Of a stretch of 64,000 nucleotides of DNA, positions 48,001 through 60,800 are shown in pieces (position 1 is the first letter of the stretch; every line of letters begins with the position of its first letter). The notes under the pieces were generated by a model, which did not search any database, was not told the origin of the DNA, and saw nothing but the letters and a program-made list of their open reading frames with translations. This DNA is from Piromyces finnis (lineage: Eukaryota; Neocallimastigomycota; Neocallimastigomycetes; Neocallimastigales; Neocallimastigaceae). Position numbers and translations under genes: made by a program. Location: positions 124,001 through 188,000 of the forward strand of contig MCFH01000080.1 in the NCBI GenBank assembly GCA_002104945.1. The letters run 5' to 3'.

Positions 48001-49540
48001 TGAAATGGAATTTGGTATCCAGAAGTGTTCAACGATGGTGATTCGTCCTGAATCAATAGAAAATCAGAACAAGAGAGATCCAACATTTTACTTAGCAGGA
48101 CAACCCATTCCAACTACTGATTGTTATACTTATCTTGGTGTTCCATTTGATAAGAATCTGTCCCTTAAACCAGTTATTAAAGCTCTTAATAACAAGGTTT
48201 TGAAAGGGCTTTTTTCAGTCAGTAAATTCTTAAGAAATCCTAATATTCCTATTCCCTTCAAAAAGCTAGTACTTAACTCACAAGTGATTAGCAGAGTTTC
48301 ATACTTTGCACCATTACTTGGATCCAACAAAGCCAGGTCTAGAATTGCACAGAAGCATGTTAACAAAGGAATACGATGGGTTGCCGGAGTTCATAAAGCT
48401 GTATCGTTTATATCTTTATACTCTATCTCAAAAGATTTGAATATTCCTCCATTGTCAGCCAAATGTGCATTAGCTCAGGTTAGATGTTTTAACAAATGGA
48501 AAAACTCAAATTGTATTATCTCACACCTTGTCAATTACATTCCTAAATTTAGAAAATACACGTGGTGCAAATCAAGTAGGACACTTGATAAAAAACTAAA
48601 GAAGCATGGAGATGTTAAAGCAATTAAAAACTTTTATTGGAAAGATCTCAAAGGGAATTCAATCAAAGCGCAATATTATGATGATAATAAATTTATTGAA
48701 ACTAAAGATTTTATTAAATTATGTTATGAGTACCCAGAGTTTGCCTATGGCTTCTACTGGCTATTGAAAGCAAGAAGCGGATACAAGTTGGATGCTAGAG
48801 TTGCCAAAGCTGCTAAATTTGTTGATCCAGTTTGTCCTAACTACTGTCCATGTTGCAAGTGTGGAGATCAAAGTATTAAACATTGGTTATTAGATTGTCC
48901 AACATTTAGAGATATCCGTATTAAACATTATGATTCTATAGTCCAGCTATTAAATTTTTTCAGTCAACGTAATTCCAATAGTCCTATCAATAATAATGAA
49001 ATTGATAATATCAGTAGAGATAGTAATAACATTAATAGTAATAGTAACAATAGTAATAATAACAATAGTAATAGTAACAATAGTAATAGTAACAATAGTA
49101 ATAATAACAATAATAGAAATAATAATATTAGTAATGATAGCAATAGTGAAGATAATAATTCTAATTTAGATAGTAATTTAGTTAATGATAGTAATAGTTC
49201 TAATAATCCGGTGAATATTAATGTGTATGATTATTCTAGTGTGTGCAGTGAAATATTTAAATTCCTTCTTGGGGGAAAAAGTTTTAACAATATTAATTAC
49301 AATTCCAGGGAATGGAAAGAACTTTGTAAGCGTCAGATTCAATCTGGTACTAACGAAGGAACACCATTCTTGACGGTAACCGCGGAACTTCTAACCAAAA
49401 TCATGCCTTTTGCTATTGGCCAGCAATGGTCAATGTTCAAAAGGTTTGAAGCAACATCCAAGAGCGTCAATGCTGAAGAAACAGTAAGACAGGCCAGGAG
49501 GGCCAGCGCAACCAATGGAGATCATAATTTTGTTCCATGA
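45005..49540 (+). CDS. LINE A polyprotein: APE-type endonuclease and reverse transcriptase
   Basis: The 1511-residue ORF is intact. An N-terminal alpha/beta-looking domain (about residues 1-105, RNA-binding role possible but unproven) is followed by a Gln-rich repeat (about 120-175) and a Ser/Asn-rich linker. The apurinic-like endonuclease spans about 240-465, with SWNTNGW, QETG, VGDFNM, SDIDHAL and SDHKP as catalytic blocks. Reverse transcriptase spans about 715-1020: KASGPDGIP, VSIPKKGDLTDCDNYRGIS, FLDLRKAYDSV, GVRQGCPLSPILFNLF and the catalytic FADD at 971-974. Near residue 1275 is a Cys/His cluster (CPCCKCGDQSIKHWLLDC) like the zinc-binding tail of many LINEs, followed by a long Asn/Ser repeat and a basic end. 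The protein nicks target DNA and copies its own RNA at the nick. There is no separate ORF1. Confidence 0.95.
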   Translation: MSVLYIKDKNYIRRGTRSYGIPLDDIRSFFIRGIRSWSVNMLWEKLEVILEDKFNSVISVKYFQTFNDHFFLVKVHGSSKDCIKILHMLKKKLSVTSISFSARSRRNHKYTFSTLKRKILVSNKHQHSIQQSFQQSVQQSVQQSHQQSDLQQDLQQDLQQVSHHENIPDLQQTQFQSQHSTINSNSSINSDNSSIVDSSSVSQPSSNSSTYSSDASSINNDDFNNNNNSNDSSSSNKPDNFSFCLSWNTNGWNHEKRDSISYFTAIFKPLFLCFQETGNGSGSNTDYPCRVTLRNYRHFFKKADESVPGMRGLYLGFHNSCQASLENFSGKYIISIYTFSLWNRFKCSIGNVYMPHSHHNIYVDHAKLEVRLWLQTHSSHPSILVGDFNMSKVKLSNWLSTNGLGDWEILPLRGSTISWTRGDQSSDIDHALINSKMKDLIHSGSFINNFYPVSDHKPLLINGKIIPMEDFSNDFNVPKKILKWNRLKCIEEKESIISHNKFQILSAKFNDPNVSTDELSKEFTSTAFSIADELSITSANNVIKSSFHISQQIFNLQKIKMKLYKRFKKERIYDIDEFIKRIKIYRKLIDYIHKRCNEFRKQEYLHWIKTGCEYMKSHNPKKAWKWIKKTAKIGKDSFFIAQPIKNKNGELVVATEEQLDVWHDHFEKLASDPSGVSLDLEHWYEEPTNKRFSLPMLDEWDINQDISIDEVKSAILSTPNYKASGPDGIPIEFYKALIPSSNDSNNATDNNSSGNTTSDNDAYGLNFILKLFNRTWNGDFPNSWNESSIVSIPKKGDLTDCDNYRGISLINNGIKLISKIVTTRISEYGLKNNFIRPEQFGFRKKEESISLFISIQEICRRRQLDNKETYLAFLDLRKAYDSVPIGNILHKLDCLGIRGKSLQFIKNLYLTSKANVKLDGQFSKSFDVKKGVRQGCPLSPILFNLFINDIFKECEDLGVSLGDTRCCGGLFADDIVICAPTRGCLKKMLRRVNEWALYNEMEFGIQKCSTMVIRPESIENQNKRDPTFYLAGQPIPTTDCYTYLGVPFDKNLSLKPVIKALNNKVLKGLFSVSKFLRNPNIPIPFKKLVLNSQVISRVSYFAPLLGSNKARSRIAQKHVNKGIRWVAGVHKAVSFISLYSISKDLNIPPLSAKCALAQVRCFNKWKNSNCIISHLVNYIPKFRKYTWCKSSRTLDKKLKKHGDVKAIKNFYWKDLKGNSIKAQYYDDNKFIETKDFIKLCYEYPEFAYGFYWLLKARSGYKLDARVAKAAKFVDPVCPNYCPCCKCGDQSIKHWLLDCPTFRDIRIKHYDSIVQLLNFFSQRNSNSPINNNEIDNISRDSNNINSNSNNSNNNNSNSNNSNSNNSNNNNNRNNNISNDSNSEDNNSNLDSNLVNDSNSSNNPVNINVYDYSSVCSEIFKFLLGGKSFNNINYNSREWKELCKRQIQSGTNEGTPFLTVTAELLTKIMPFAIGQQWSMFKRFEATSKSVNAEETVRQARRASATNGDHNFVP

Positions 49541-49750
49541 TAAAATTTCGATCTTTGGCTCGGTGTCCCATTGGAAGTCAAATACAATTATTATACTTTA
49601 GTATGATAGTGGCTTTCTTACTTTAATTAAAATTACTAGAATACATTATACCCAATTTTTATTCATTTGTGTTTATTTAAACATATTTTTTTTATTTTTA
49701 TTTTATTTTAATTTTTATATTTCATGTATTATAATTTTAATTAAATTAAT

Positions 49751-49775
49751 AATAAAGTTTAAAATATTTGATGCC

Positions 49776-49820
<45 letters not shown>
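49751..49820 (+). promoter_or_regulatory. LINE A polyadenylation signal and encoded poly(A) tail
   Basis: AATAAA at 49751-49756 is followed by the 3' terminus ATTTGATGCCGTT and then 42 A (49779-49820). The same terminal motif plus A run recurs at 53655-53678 and 54369-54401, marking further LINE 3' ends. Confidence 0.88.
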
Positions 49821-49822
<2 letters not shown>

Positions 49823-50059
49823 ACTCATGCTCATGGTACTGAGAGAGTAGAAAGAATTAAATCCAAGTATTGCGCAATGGATGCTTCCCTCTTGGGTACG
49901 TGCCTTCATTTATTTAATAAATGTAGTTTCTCAAGGGGGTCTACTCATGCTCATGGTACTGAGAGAGTAGGAAGAATTAAATCCAAGTATTGCGCAATGG
50001 ATACTTGGTTAGTCTTTATTTGGAAATATTATTAGGACTAAGCTCATGGTACTGAGCGA
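49821..50059 (+). repeat. LINE B 5' monomers, near-identical to LINE A's
   Basis: A partial monomer (49821-49886) starts at CTACTCATGCTCATGG; a full monomer (49887-50009) and a terminal module ending in CTGAGCGA (50010-50059) follow. Differences from the LINE A monomers are few. Similarity to A ends abruptly right after GAGCGA. Confidence 0.9.
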
Positions 50060-51297
50060 ACAGAGTTGATAATTTGAGTGTTAGTTGTTATATCATATAT
50101 CCCTTACACCTTCAACTTATTTTTTAGATAGTAGTTGCTTTAACAACTTTTATAACATATTATTTTAAACTTAAAATTGTTTGATTCGGTAGTATTAAAT
50201 ACTGATTTTGAATATTTCTTGATTTCATTTTTATTTTAGCTTTCATCGATAATTTGTTATCCCAGTTTACTACTTATTCTCTTTGTTCTTTTATTCCTTT
50301 TTTATTCTTTATATGTTGATTAGTCAGATAGTTTTGTTTTTTCAGTTAGTTTGTTATTCCTTTCATTTATTCTTGAGTTTCGTGTGGGGTGCGGCTTTCA
50401 TTACTATAATCATATTTAATCTTTTATTTTTTTTTCTATTTTTATTATTTTCGAGGGGCGCGGCTTTTTTATTTTTCCTTTATGATTTTATATGATTCTA
50501 GTAATATCTTTTTTTATTTCTTATTTTTTTTGTAACTCTAGATTTTCCAAGGAATCTCTTTTCTACTAACATTCTTTTGTATACTTTTTCTATCTCTTTT
50601 CTATATATATATATATTTCTTATACCTTATATTATATGTATATTTATATATCTGTATAACTTAATTAGGTTTATTATGGACTATTATGGTAAGTATTAAC
50701 ACCTTTTTTTTCTTTAACATTTTTATTATCAAAGCTTCTATCCTGGAAAATCGAGTATTCTATTTTTATATTGTAAATACTACTCTTGTTTCAATTTTAT
50801 CTTTTAAAAAAAAAAAAAAATTTATTATGTTTACCCAAAATTCTTCAACTTTTTTTCCATTATTTTTGATATAACAACTTTTCACTCTTATTATCTCTCT
50901 ACCTTACAACATAAACAACCCAAATGAATGTTCAATTTCAACAATCAGAATCAACACAATACAATAATCATCCAATAAATTATACAATTCTTATAAATAT
51001 AAAGAGCTTTCAAAATACAGTTATAATACAGAAATCCAAAGTGATAGATATTCAAAATTTATCTTCCCGTTTAAAGTCTTCAGTAGAGTTGGAACTAAGT
51101 TTGTCAACAACTTAGCCACTTTTCCAGTTATAAAATTTAAAATATTGTTTGACAAATAATCCACTAGCTATATAATATATCCGTCTTTATTATTATTATT
51201 TTTATTTTACTATTTATTTTATTTCATTATCTTATTTATATTATTATATCAATACTTCAAATTATTAATATCTATTGTCATAATAAGTTCTTTCAAA

Positions 51298-53486
51298 ATG
51301 AACAATACCAATTGTACTGTACCTACCTTACGACGTGGTCTTCGTTTCTTCGGATCTAACTCCAATAAATCATATCTAATTTTTATCCATGATCTTAGTT
51401 CATGGTCCAAACAACGACTAATGGAATTTCTTTTAAAGACATTCAACCCTTCAATGATATTCTTCAATCCCTCACCAAAAAATATTCACAATCACTCGGT
51501 ACCTATTTCATTCTAAAAGTCAATGGAAAATGCCCGCTTAAAGCCATGTTACTTATACACTCACTTTCTAAAAAACTCCCAATCTCTAGTAAAATATCTT
51601 GGAAATTCATTGATAAGCTCAAAAACAATAGATCATACAAAAGCAAACGATCTATCAAATCCACTACTGGTCCACTCTCTGACGATTTCTATTTTAGTCA
51701 TCTAAGCTCTAATGCTTCCTTTTTCAACTTATGTACTTGTTGGAACATCAATGGTTGGAACCCGGAGAAAAAGGACGGTGTTTTATACTTCGTCTCTGTT
51801 TTCAAACCTGTATGTGTCTGTCTTCAAGAAGTAGGTAACAGCCAATTCCTCTCTGGTAATGCAATTTCCTCCCCATGCCTACCGAACTATAAACCAGTAC
51901 ACAGACGTGCTAATCCTAAAGTTCCAGGTATGAGAGGACTTTACATTGGTGTTCATAACTCTTGTTCCTTTACTCCTGAACCTCTTCTATATAAGTACAT
52001 CATTTCAGTTACAATACTGTCATTTTGGAACCAGAGATGTACCATCGGTAATATTTACTTCCCGCAAACTAGATGGCCGGATGCTAGATTAATTGCCTTT
52101 GATGAACTTGATAAGTGGTTAACAACGCATAACAAATTCAACCACCCAGCTATCCTTGTAGGAGACTTTAATATGTCAGCTATTAAAATCAAATCTTATA
52201 TATCACAACACTTCCCGGATTGGACTATGGCTGAGTTAACTGGTAATAATTTTACCTGGGAAAAAGGATCTAAATCTTCATGCATTGATCATATTATATA
52301 CAACAAAGCTATGACAGAACACATAAACAAATCTTCAGTATGCGAAGTTTTTCACAATGTTTCTGATCACAAACCGATCCTTGTGTCTTGTAAAAAAGAC
52401 TCTTCTGATGGTTTCAAAAAGCCTAAGAAGACCTTTAAGTGGTCAAGTCATATCTGTAACACAAAGTGTTCTGACATTCTTACTAGTAATCGCTTTGCTG
52501 TTCTAGCTTCCGAGCTTGAAGCTAATTGCGATAGCCTTTCGGCTGACGATATGGTTTCAAAATTTTTAGATACTTCCAAAACTATAAGTAAAGAAATAAA
52601 AGCCATTGTGCCTGCAGATTTAAAAGGTCCAGCATTCCATTGCCCTCAATACATCAAAAACTTATCACATGAAAAACACCTGGCTTACAAAAATATTAAG
52701 CCCCTTTCAGATTGCGCTGACATGGAAAATTATCTTAACCAGTTCTCCATATACCAAAATCTATGTAATACCATCAAAAAGGGTTAAGAGTAAATTCAGA
52801 TCCAATCTCTATAAAGCTAATATTGTTTAGTTTCTATCGGTAAACATTTTATTGATAAAAGCTTTAGACAAGGTTGGAAAGGCCTTAAAAAACTTGCCAA
52901 ACCAAGTTATTCGTCCTCCCATGTTTCAACTATTAAGGACAAGAATGGCAAGGATTTATTTACTCCTCAAGAACAATTAAAACGTTGGGCTGAACATTAT
53001 GAAAATCTTGCATCTGATGTTACAAATCACAGCTTAAATCGTGGTTACTGGGAAAGAGCCTTCCAATTCAACCATATCAATCAAATAGCATGGGATATAA
53101 ATGGTCCCATTTCTATTGAGGAAATTAGAAATGTTGTTCTGTCAATGAAGAATAACAAGGCTCCAGGTCCCGATGGTATCCCAATTGAATTTTTCAAAGC
53201 TTTCTTTTGTAACGAAGAACTGGAGAAAGAACATAAGTCTGCTGGAAATTGTCTTAAATTAATTTTTAATAAAATCTGGAATGGTTCCTTTCCTTTGAAA
53301 TGGAACTCTGCTTCCATTGTTTCTATTCCAAAGAAAGGCGATCTTTCAGACTGTAATAATTATCGTGGTATTTCTCTCATCAATGTAGGTCTTAAAATTA
53401 TTTCAAAAATTGTAACTAATAGAATTTCAAAGTATGCTCTTTCTCATAATTTTATAAGACCTGAGCAATTTGGTTTTCGCAATTAA
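51298..53486 (+). pseudogene. LINE B endonuclease/RT polyprotein, frameshifted and truncated
   Basis: Coding begins with ATG at 51298 (RRGLRFFGSNSNKSY, as in the N-terminal domain of LINE A), then needs a frame change near 51430-51460 to the frame open to 52787. That frame holds the endonuclease: CWNINGWNPEKKD, QEVGN, VGDFNMS, SCIDHII, VSDHKPI. A stop at 52785-52787 separates it from the next block (about 52800-53486), which has NKAPGPDGIPIEFFKAF, IPKKGDLSDCNNYRGIS and IRPEQFGFR and stops at 53486. The Gln-rich and Asn-rich linkers of LINE A are missing. Third positions use more C than in LINE A. The palm-domain FADD motif is absent, so it cannot encode an active enzyme. Confidence 0.85.
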
Positions 53487-53678
53487 TTCAACAATCTCAT
53501 CAACATTTAGATCAAATACAGAGTATCCTTGTCGTGTTACCTTACGAAACTATAGACATAAAAATTTACAATTCATCAAAAATTTGTATTTAACATAAGG
53601 CTAATGTCAAATTAGATGGACAATTCTCGAAATCTTTTAATAAAGTTTAAAAATATTTGATGCTGTTAAAAAAAAAAA
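53487..53678 (+). mobile_element. Mini-LINE: internally deleted LINE A-family copy
   Basis: Within 190 bp, four non-adjacent segments of a LINE A-like element appear in the correct order. Block 1 is 53487-53505 (A 45426-45444, Gln-repeat region). Block 2 is 53511-53560 (A about 45849-45898, endonuclease). Block 3 is 53565-53638 (A about 47707-47782, RT). Block 4 is about 53638-53678 (3' terminus and 11 A). Blocks 2 and 3 differ from A at several bases, so the source was a related but different copy. It looks like a reverse transcript of a rearranged RNA or a product of template jumping. Confidence 0.8.
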
Positions 53679-53679
53679 T

Positions 53680-54111
53680 ACTTCATATGTAGAGGATCTC
53701 GCGGCTTTTCTTACTAAAACAATCCCTATCATTAGTAGCTCAATGGAGCTTCTTTTTAATAGATTTAGTAAGATATCTAGTGTAATAAAGAGCGCCGACG
53801 TCCTATCGATATGGCAAAGGAACATTCTTAATATTCAATAGACAGGGTTCAATGCTAGTATTTCTTCGAATGAAAACATTTTGAGCTCATGGGAGAGCTT
53901 AGTGAACACCACACTATCATACCTGATATTACTTCCCTTTTTTATTTCATTAGGTAGGGACCAATCCTACACAGTACGAATTGCAGAGTTCATTGAACTT
54001 TTATGTAACTTTAATAATTATTTTATTTTATTTTATATTTATATTTATACATATATTATTATTATATTATTATATCAATATGTATTATTATCTAATATAA
54101 TCACAAATTAA
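53680..54111 (+). pseudogene. Unexplained coding-like segment with one in-frame stop
   Basis: Directly after the mini-LINE A tail, one frame reads on for about 110 codons of mixed amino-acid composition (SYVEDLAAFLTKTIPI to SLGRDQSYTVRIAEFIELL), interrupted by a TAG at 53839-53841. The part up to about 54009 is clearly richer in G and C than the surroundings; beyond it only AT-rich drift continues the frame to 54111. I do not recognise the protein. It could be a fragment of another transposon, a captured host exon carried by a LINE, or a relic of a gene that stood here before the insertions. Confidence 0.4.
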
Positions 54112-54186
54112 ATAAATAAATACAAGAAGTATATTCTCTTCCTAATCTAAAAAAAATACTAAAGAAACAGTATGATAAGTTGGTAG

Positions 54187-54401
54187 AATTATACTTTCGT
54201 ATAATAGTGGCTTTCTCACTTTAACTAAAGTTACTACAATATTCAATTTTTATTCATTTGTGTTTATTTAAACTTTTTTTTTTTTTAATTTTTATTTTTT
54301 TTATTTTTATTTTTATTTTTTATAGCATGTATTATAATTTTAATTAAATTAATAATAAAGTTTAGTAATATTTGATGCTGTTAAAAAAAAAAAAAAAAAA
54401 A
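54187..54401 (+). mobile_element. Truncated LINE 3' end with poly(A)
   Basis: The sequence from AATTATACTTTCGTATAATAG matches LINE A's 3' UTR (from about 49590): the TAGTGGCTTTCT(T/C)AC block, TTTTTATTCATTTGTGTTTA, the T-rich tract, AATAAAGTTTA and TTTGATGCTGTT, then 19 A at 54383-54401. Either this is a 5'-truncated insertion or it is the displaced 3' end of LINE B. Confidence 0.82.
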
Positions 54402-54410
54402 GGTAAGTAG

Positions 54411-54580
54411 AATCAAAGTAGCCAATGTAATTATAACTTTGTTCCATAATAAAAACTGGATTTTATTTAAAGTCATAAACAATCACTACAGCTAATATTG
54501 TACTCAAGTATAATGACTTTTTTATATAAATTACTAAAATAATTAAATCAAATTTTTATTTATTTATATTTAATGGTGTG
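54411..54580 (+). mobile_element. Decayed LINE 3' UTR remnant
   Basis: GCCAATGTAATTATAACTTT followed by GTTCCATAATAAAA resembles the end of the LINE A ORF and its stop region (around 49512-49545). A further block, AAGTATAATGACTTTTTTA then AAATTACTAAAATAAT, resembles the LINE A 3' UTR around 49598-49640. Many substitutions make it older than the neighbouring copies. No poly(A) end is left. Confidence 0.5.
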
Positions 54581-57763
<3,183 letters not shown>

Positions 57764-57835
57764 ATGGCTACCGAAAATTCATTATGGTATATGAAATCTG
57801 ATAATTGGAAAATTCACCCAAATGTAATTATTACT

Positions 57836-57882
<47 letters not shown>

Positions 57883-60800
57883 AATGTTATATATGATAAA
57901 AACATTTCTTTAAATAATAAATATAAATCTTTTACTTCATTTAAAATATACTAACAAATAATTTTTTTTCTTTTTCTTTTTTATTTATTGAATATGCTTT
58001 TTTAAAATGAATATATATTATATATTACACATATATATAGATGTTATTGGGATATGTGCTATGGACAATAAAGCACGTTCAAAGCCCATGAGAAATATAT
58101 TAAATAGATTACTTTCAACAGGAGAATTTCAAATTGTAATATTCGGAGATAAAGTCATTCTTGATGAAAGTAAATTGAAATCCTTTTTTTTTTTTTTTTA
58201 ATTTCAAAAATAAAGTTTACATATAGAATGCAACTTAATATGAATTTTGGAATAATTATTTATGCTATTAAAAAAGAAATATATATATGTTTTTTATTAT
58301 TATTATTATAAAAAAAAACCGAAAACAACAAACAAAAAAAAAAAAAAAAAAAAAAAATGGTTATTTAATAAATATATCAATATAGGGCATATATATATAA
58401 ATTATATATATTCAAATATGCAAATTGCAAATTAGTATCTAATAAAAAAATTACTATTTATTTTTAATTAATAATTATTTAAAAGGTATTGAAAGTGGCC
58501 AATATGTGATTTTTTAATATCTTTTTTTTCAAAAGGATTCCCACTTCAAAAGCAATTGATTATGTAATTTAAGAAAACCATACTGTATCAATGATTTAGA
58601 GATGCAACGCTTATTATTAGATAGACGTCTTGTTTTAAAATTATTAGATGCTATTCATGCTCATCTCCAAAAGACTTTTGTTGATAATAATCATAGTGAA
58701 TGGGTACCTGATAGTTTAATAGAAAAAGTTAAAGAAAGAATGGGTATTGATCTTATGCTCCAGAATTTAAAACCAATGGAAAATTATTCAAATTGATGCT
58801 GATACTATATCATTAGATGGAAAATATTGAAAAAACCATTTGTAGAGAAGCCAATATGTGGTGAAGATCATAATATATATATATATTATCCTCAATCAAC
58901 TGGTGGTGGTGTAAAAAATTATTTAGAAAGGTAATATTAATAAATATTAAATAAATGAAATTATTTAGTTATTTTATTATTTTTCGAAGTTTTTTTATTT
59001 AAAATATTTATAAAAATTTGATATAGTAAATAAATAACTTGATAACATAATGATTTAATAATAATAATAATAATAAAATAATAATAATAATAATAATAAA
59101 ATATATTTAATGAACATTATAGGTCGGAAATAAGTCAAGTGAGTTTTGTCCAACAATAACAAATATTAGAACAGATGCTGAATATATATGAAGAATTTAT
59201 GAAGTTGATAATTGTGAAGATGTTAAAGTATATACTATTGGTGAAAATTATGCACATGCTGAAACTAGAAAGTGACTATGAATTTTGATTTATATTTAAA
59301 AATAATATTTTATTGATATTAACTATTAATTATTAATATTAACTATTAACTATTGTAATTTTAATATTATCAATAATATATCAATCTATTATATTTATTA
59401 AAATAATCAACATAAAAAATATATTTATCGAATTTAATATTTAAAATAATAACAAACAAAATGATATTTAATATTTCAATAATATTCTTGATAAAAACTC
59501 AAATTTATATAACATGTAATACTAATAGATCACCAGTTGTTGATGGTGTCGTTTGCAGAAATGCTGAAGGAAAAGAAGTAAGATATGTAACAGCTTTAAG
59601 TGAAGAAGAAAAATGTTTGCTAATAATGTATGCACTGCCTTTTTACAAGCTGTTTGTGGTTTTGATTTGTTAAGAGTTCGTGGAAAATCATATGTTATTG
59701 ATGTTAATGGTTGGTCATTTGTTAAGGGTAATGATGAATATTATGATAATTGTGCAAGAGTAAGTAAAATTGTTAATATAACTTTTTTTTTTTTATAAAA
59801 ACTATAAAGAGCAATAATACACTATAAATATTATTATAATATTAATAACTATAAATAATTTAATTTATTTTTTTTATATATTTTGTTTTCATAAGATTTT
59901 AAGAAATTTATTTTTAGAATATGCAACCCAAAGAAATATAAAAAGTTCTGTAGTAAAGGAACAAAATTTGATACCAGATGGAGATTGAAGGGATTTATAT
60001 CAGTATTTAGACATGGTGATAGAACTCCAAAACAAAAGATGAAGTTCCAATTAGAAGCAAGCCATTTGTTGATTTATAAAGGGTTCGAAAGATGAGGTAT
60101 TTTTTCAATTTCTATATACAATTTTTATATTATATATATATATTTTTTTTCGAAGTCTTAATAATTATAATACTTATAATGGTAATAATTATAATATATT
60201 ATTTTTATTATTATCCTATTTTTTATTATTATCCTATTTTTTATTATGATAATTTTAATACAAGATAATTCTTAGAAATCCAGATCAATTAAAAGAAGTC
60301 GTTAAAAGCTGCTAATGAAGCATATGAATTAAAATGCGAAGATTTAGCATTATTAGAACAATTAAAATATATATTATATAAAAAGTCAAAACTACCTGGA
60401 ACAAAGGTACAGCTTAAACCAAGTTATAATAAGAAAACGGGTGATCTAAAAAAAATTTCAATTAATTGTAAAATGGTATATATTTATATATAAATTTAAA
60501 TTTATTTTTATTTATTTTTTTTTATTTACAGTTAAATTAATTATTCAATTTATTATTATTATTATTATTATTTCATCATATAAAGGGGTGGTGAGGTAGA
60601 TTTTTTTTTTTTTCTTTTTTAATTATATTATATATAAAAATAATATAATAAAATTTATTTATTTTAATCGTTCATTTTATAATAAATTTAATATAATTAT
60701 TACCATCATGACAGTTCACACATGCAGGTCGTCATCATAGTAGAGATTTAGGCGAAAATTTGAATAAGGTAAAGATATATTTTAATTATTTTTTATAGAA

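Larger units (their letters stand above)
44087..49820 (+). mobile_element. Full-length non-LTR retrotransposon (LINE A), tRNA-proximal
   Basis: The element runs, in order: a 25-nt copy of its own ORF sequence (44087-44111), two 124-bp 5' monomers (44115-44362), a terminal 5' module with hairpins ending at 44409, about 600 bp of 5' leader, a single 1511-codon ORF (45005-49540), a 238-bp 3' UTR with AATAAA, and a 42-nt poly(A) at 49779-49820. It begins about 50-75 bp downstream of the tRNA-Ser gene in the same orientation. Dictyostelium TRE3-type LINEs insert downstream of tRNA genes at similar distances; a shared targeting logic is inference. No target-site duplication is visible because another LINE directly abuts the poly(A). 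The intact ORF suggests a recent and possibly active copy. Confidence 0.88.
49821..53486 (+). mobile_element. Second LINE (LINE B), diverged and broken
   Basis: LINE B begins at the first base after LINE A's poly(A), inside a monomer, so its 5' end is truncated within the array. It carries one partial and one full monomer, the terminal module (to 50059), about 1.2 kb of leader unlike that of A, and coding sequence from 51298. The endonuclease and early reverse transcriptase match A in domain order but clearly differ in sequence, so this is a sister family. Coding similarity stops at 53485, before the RT catalytic FADD block, where an internally deleted A-family copy is joined. Confidence 0.82.
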
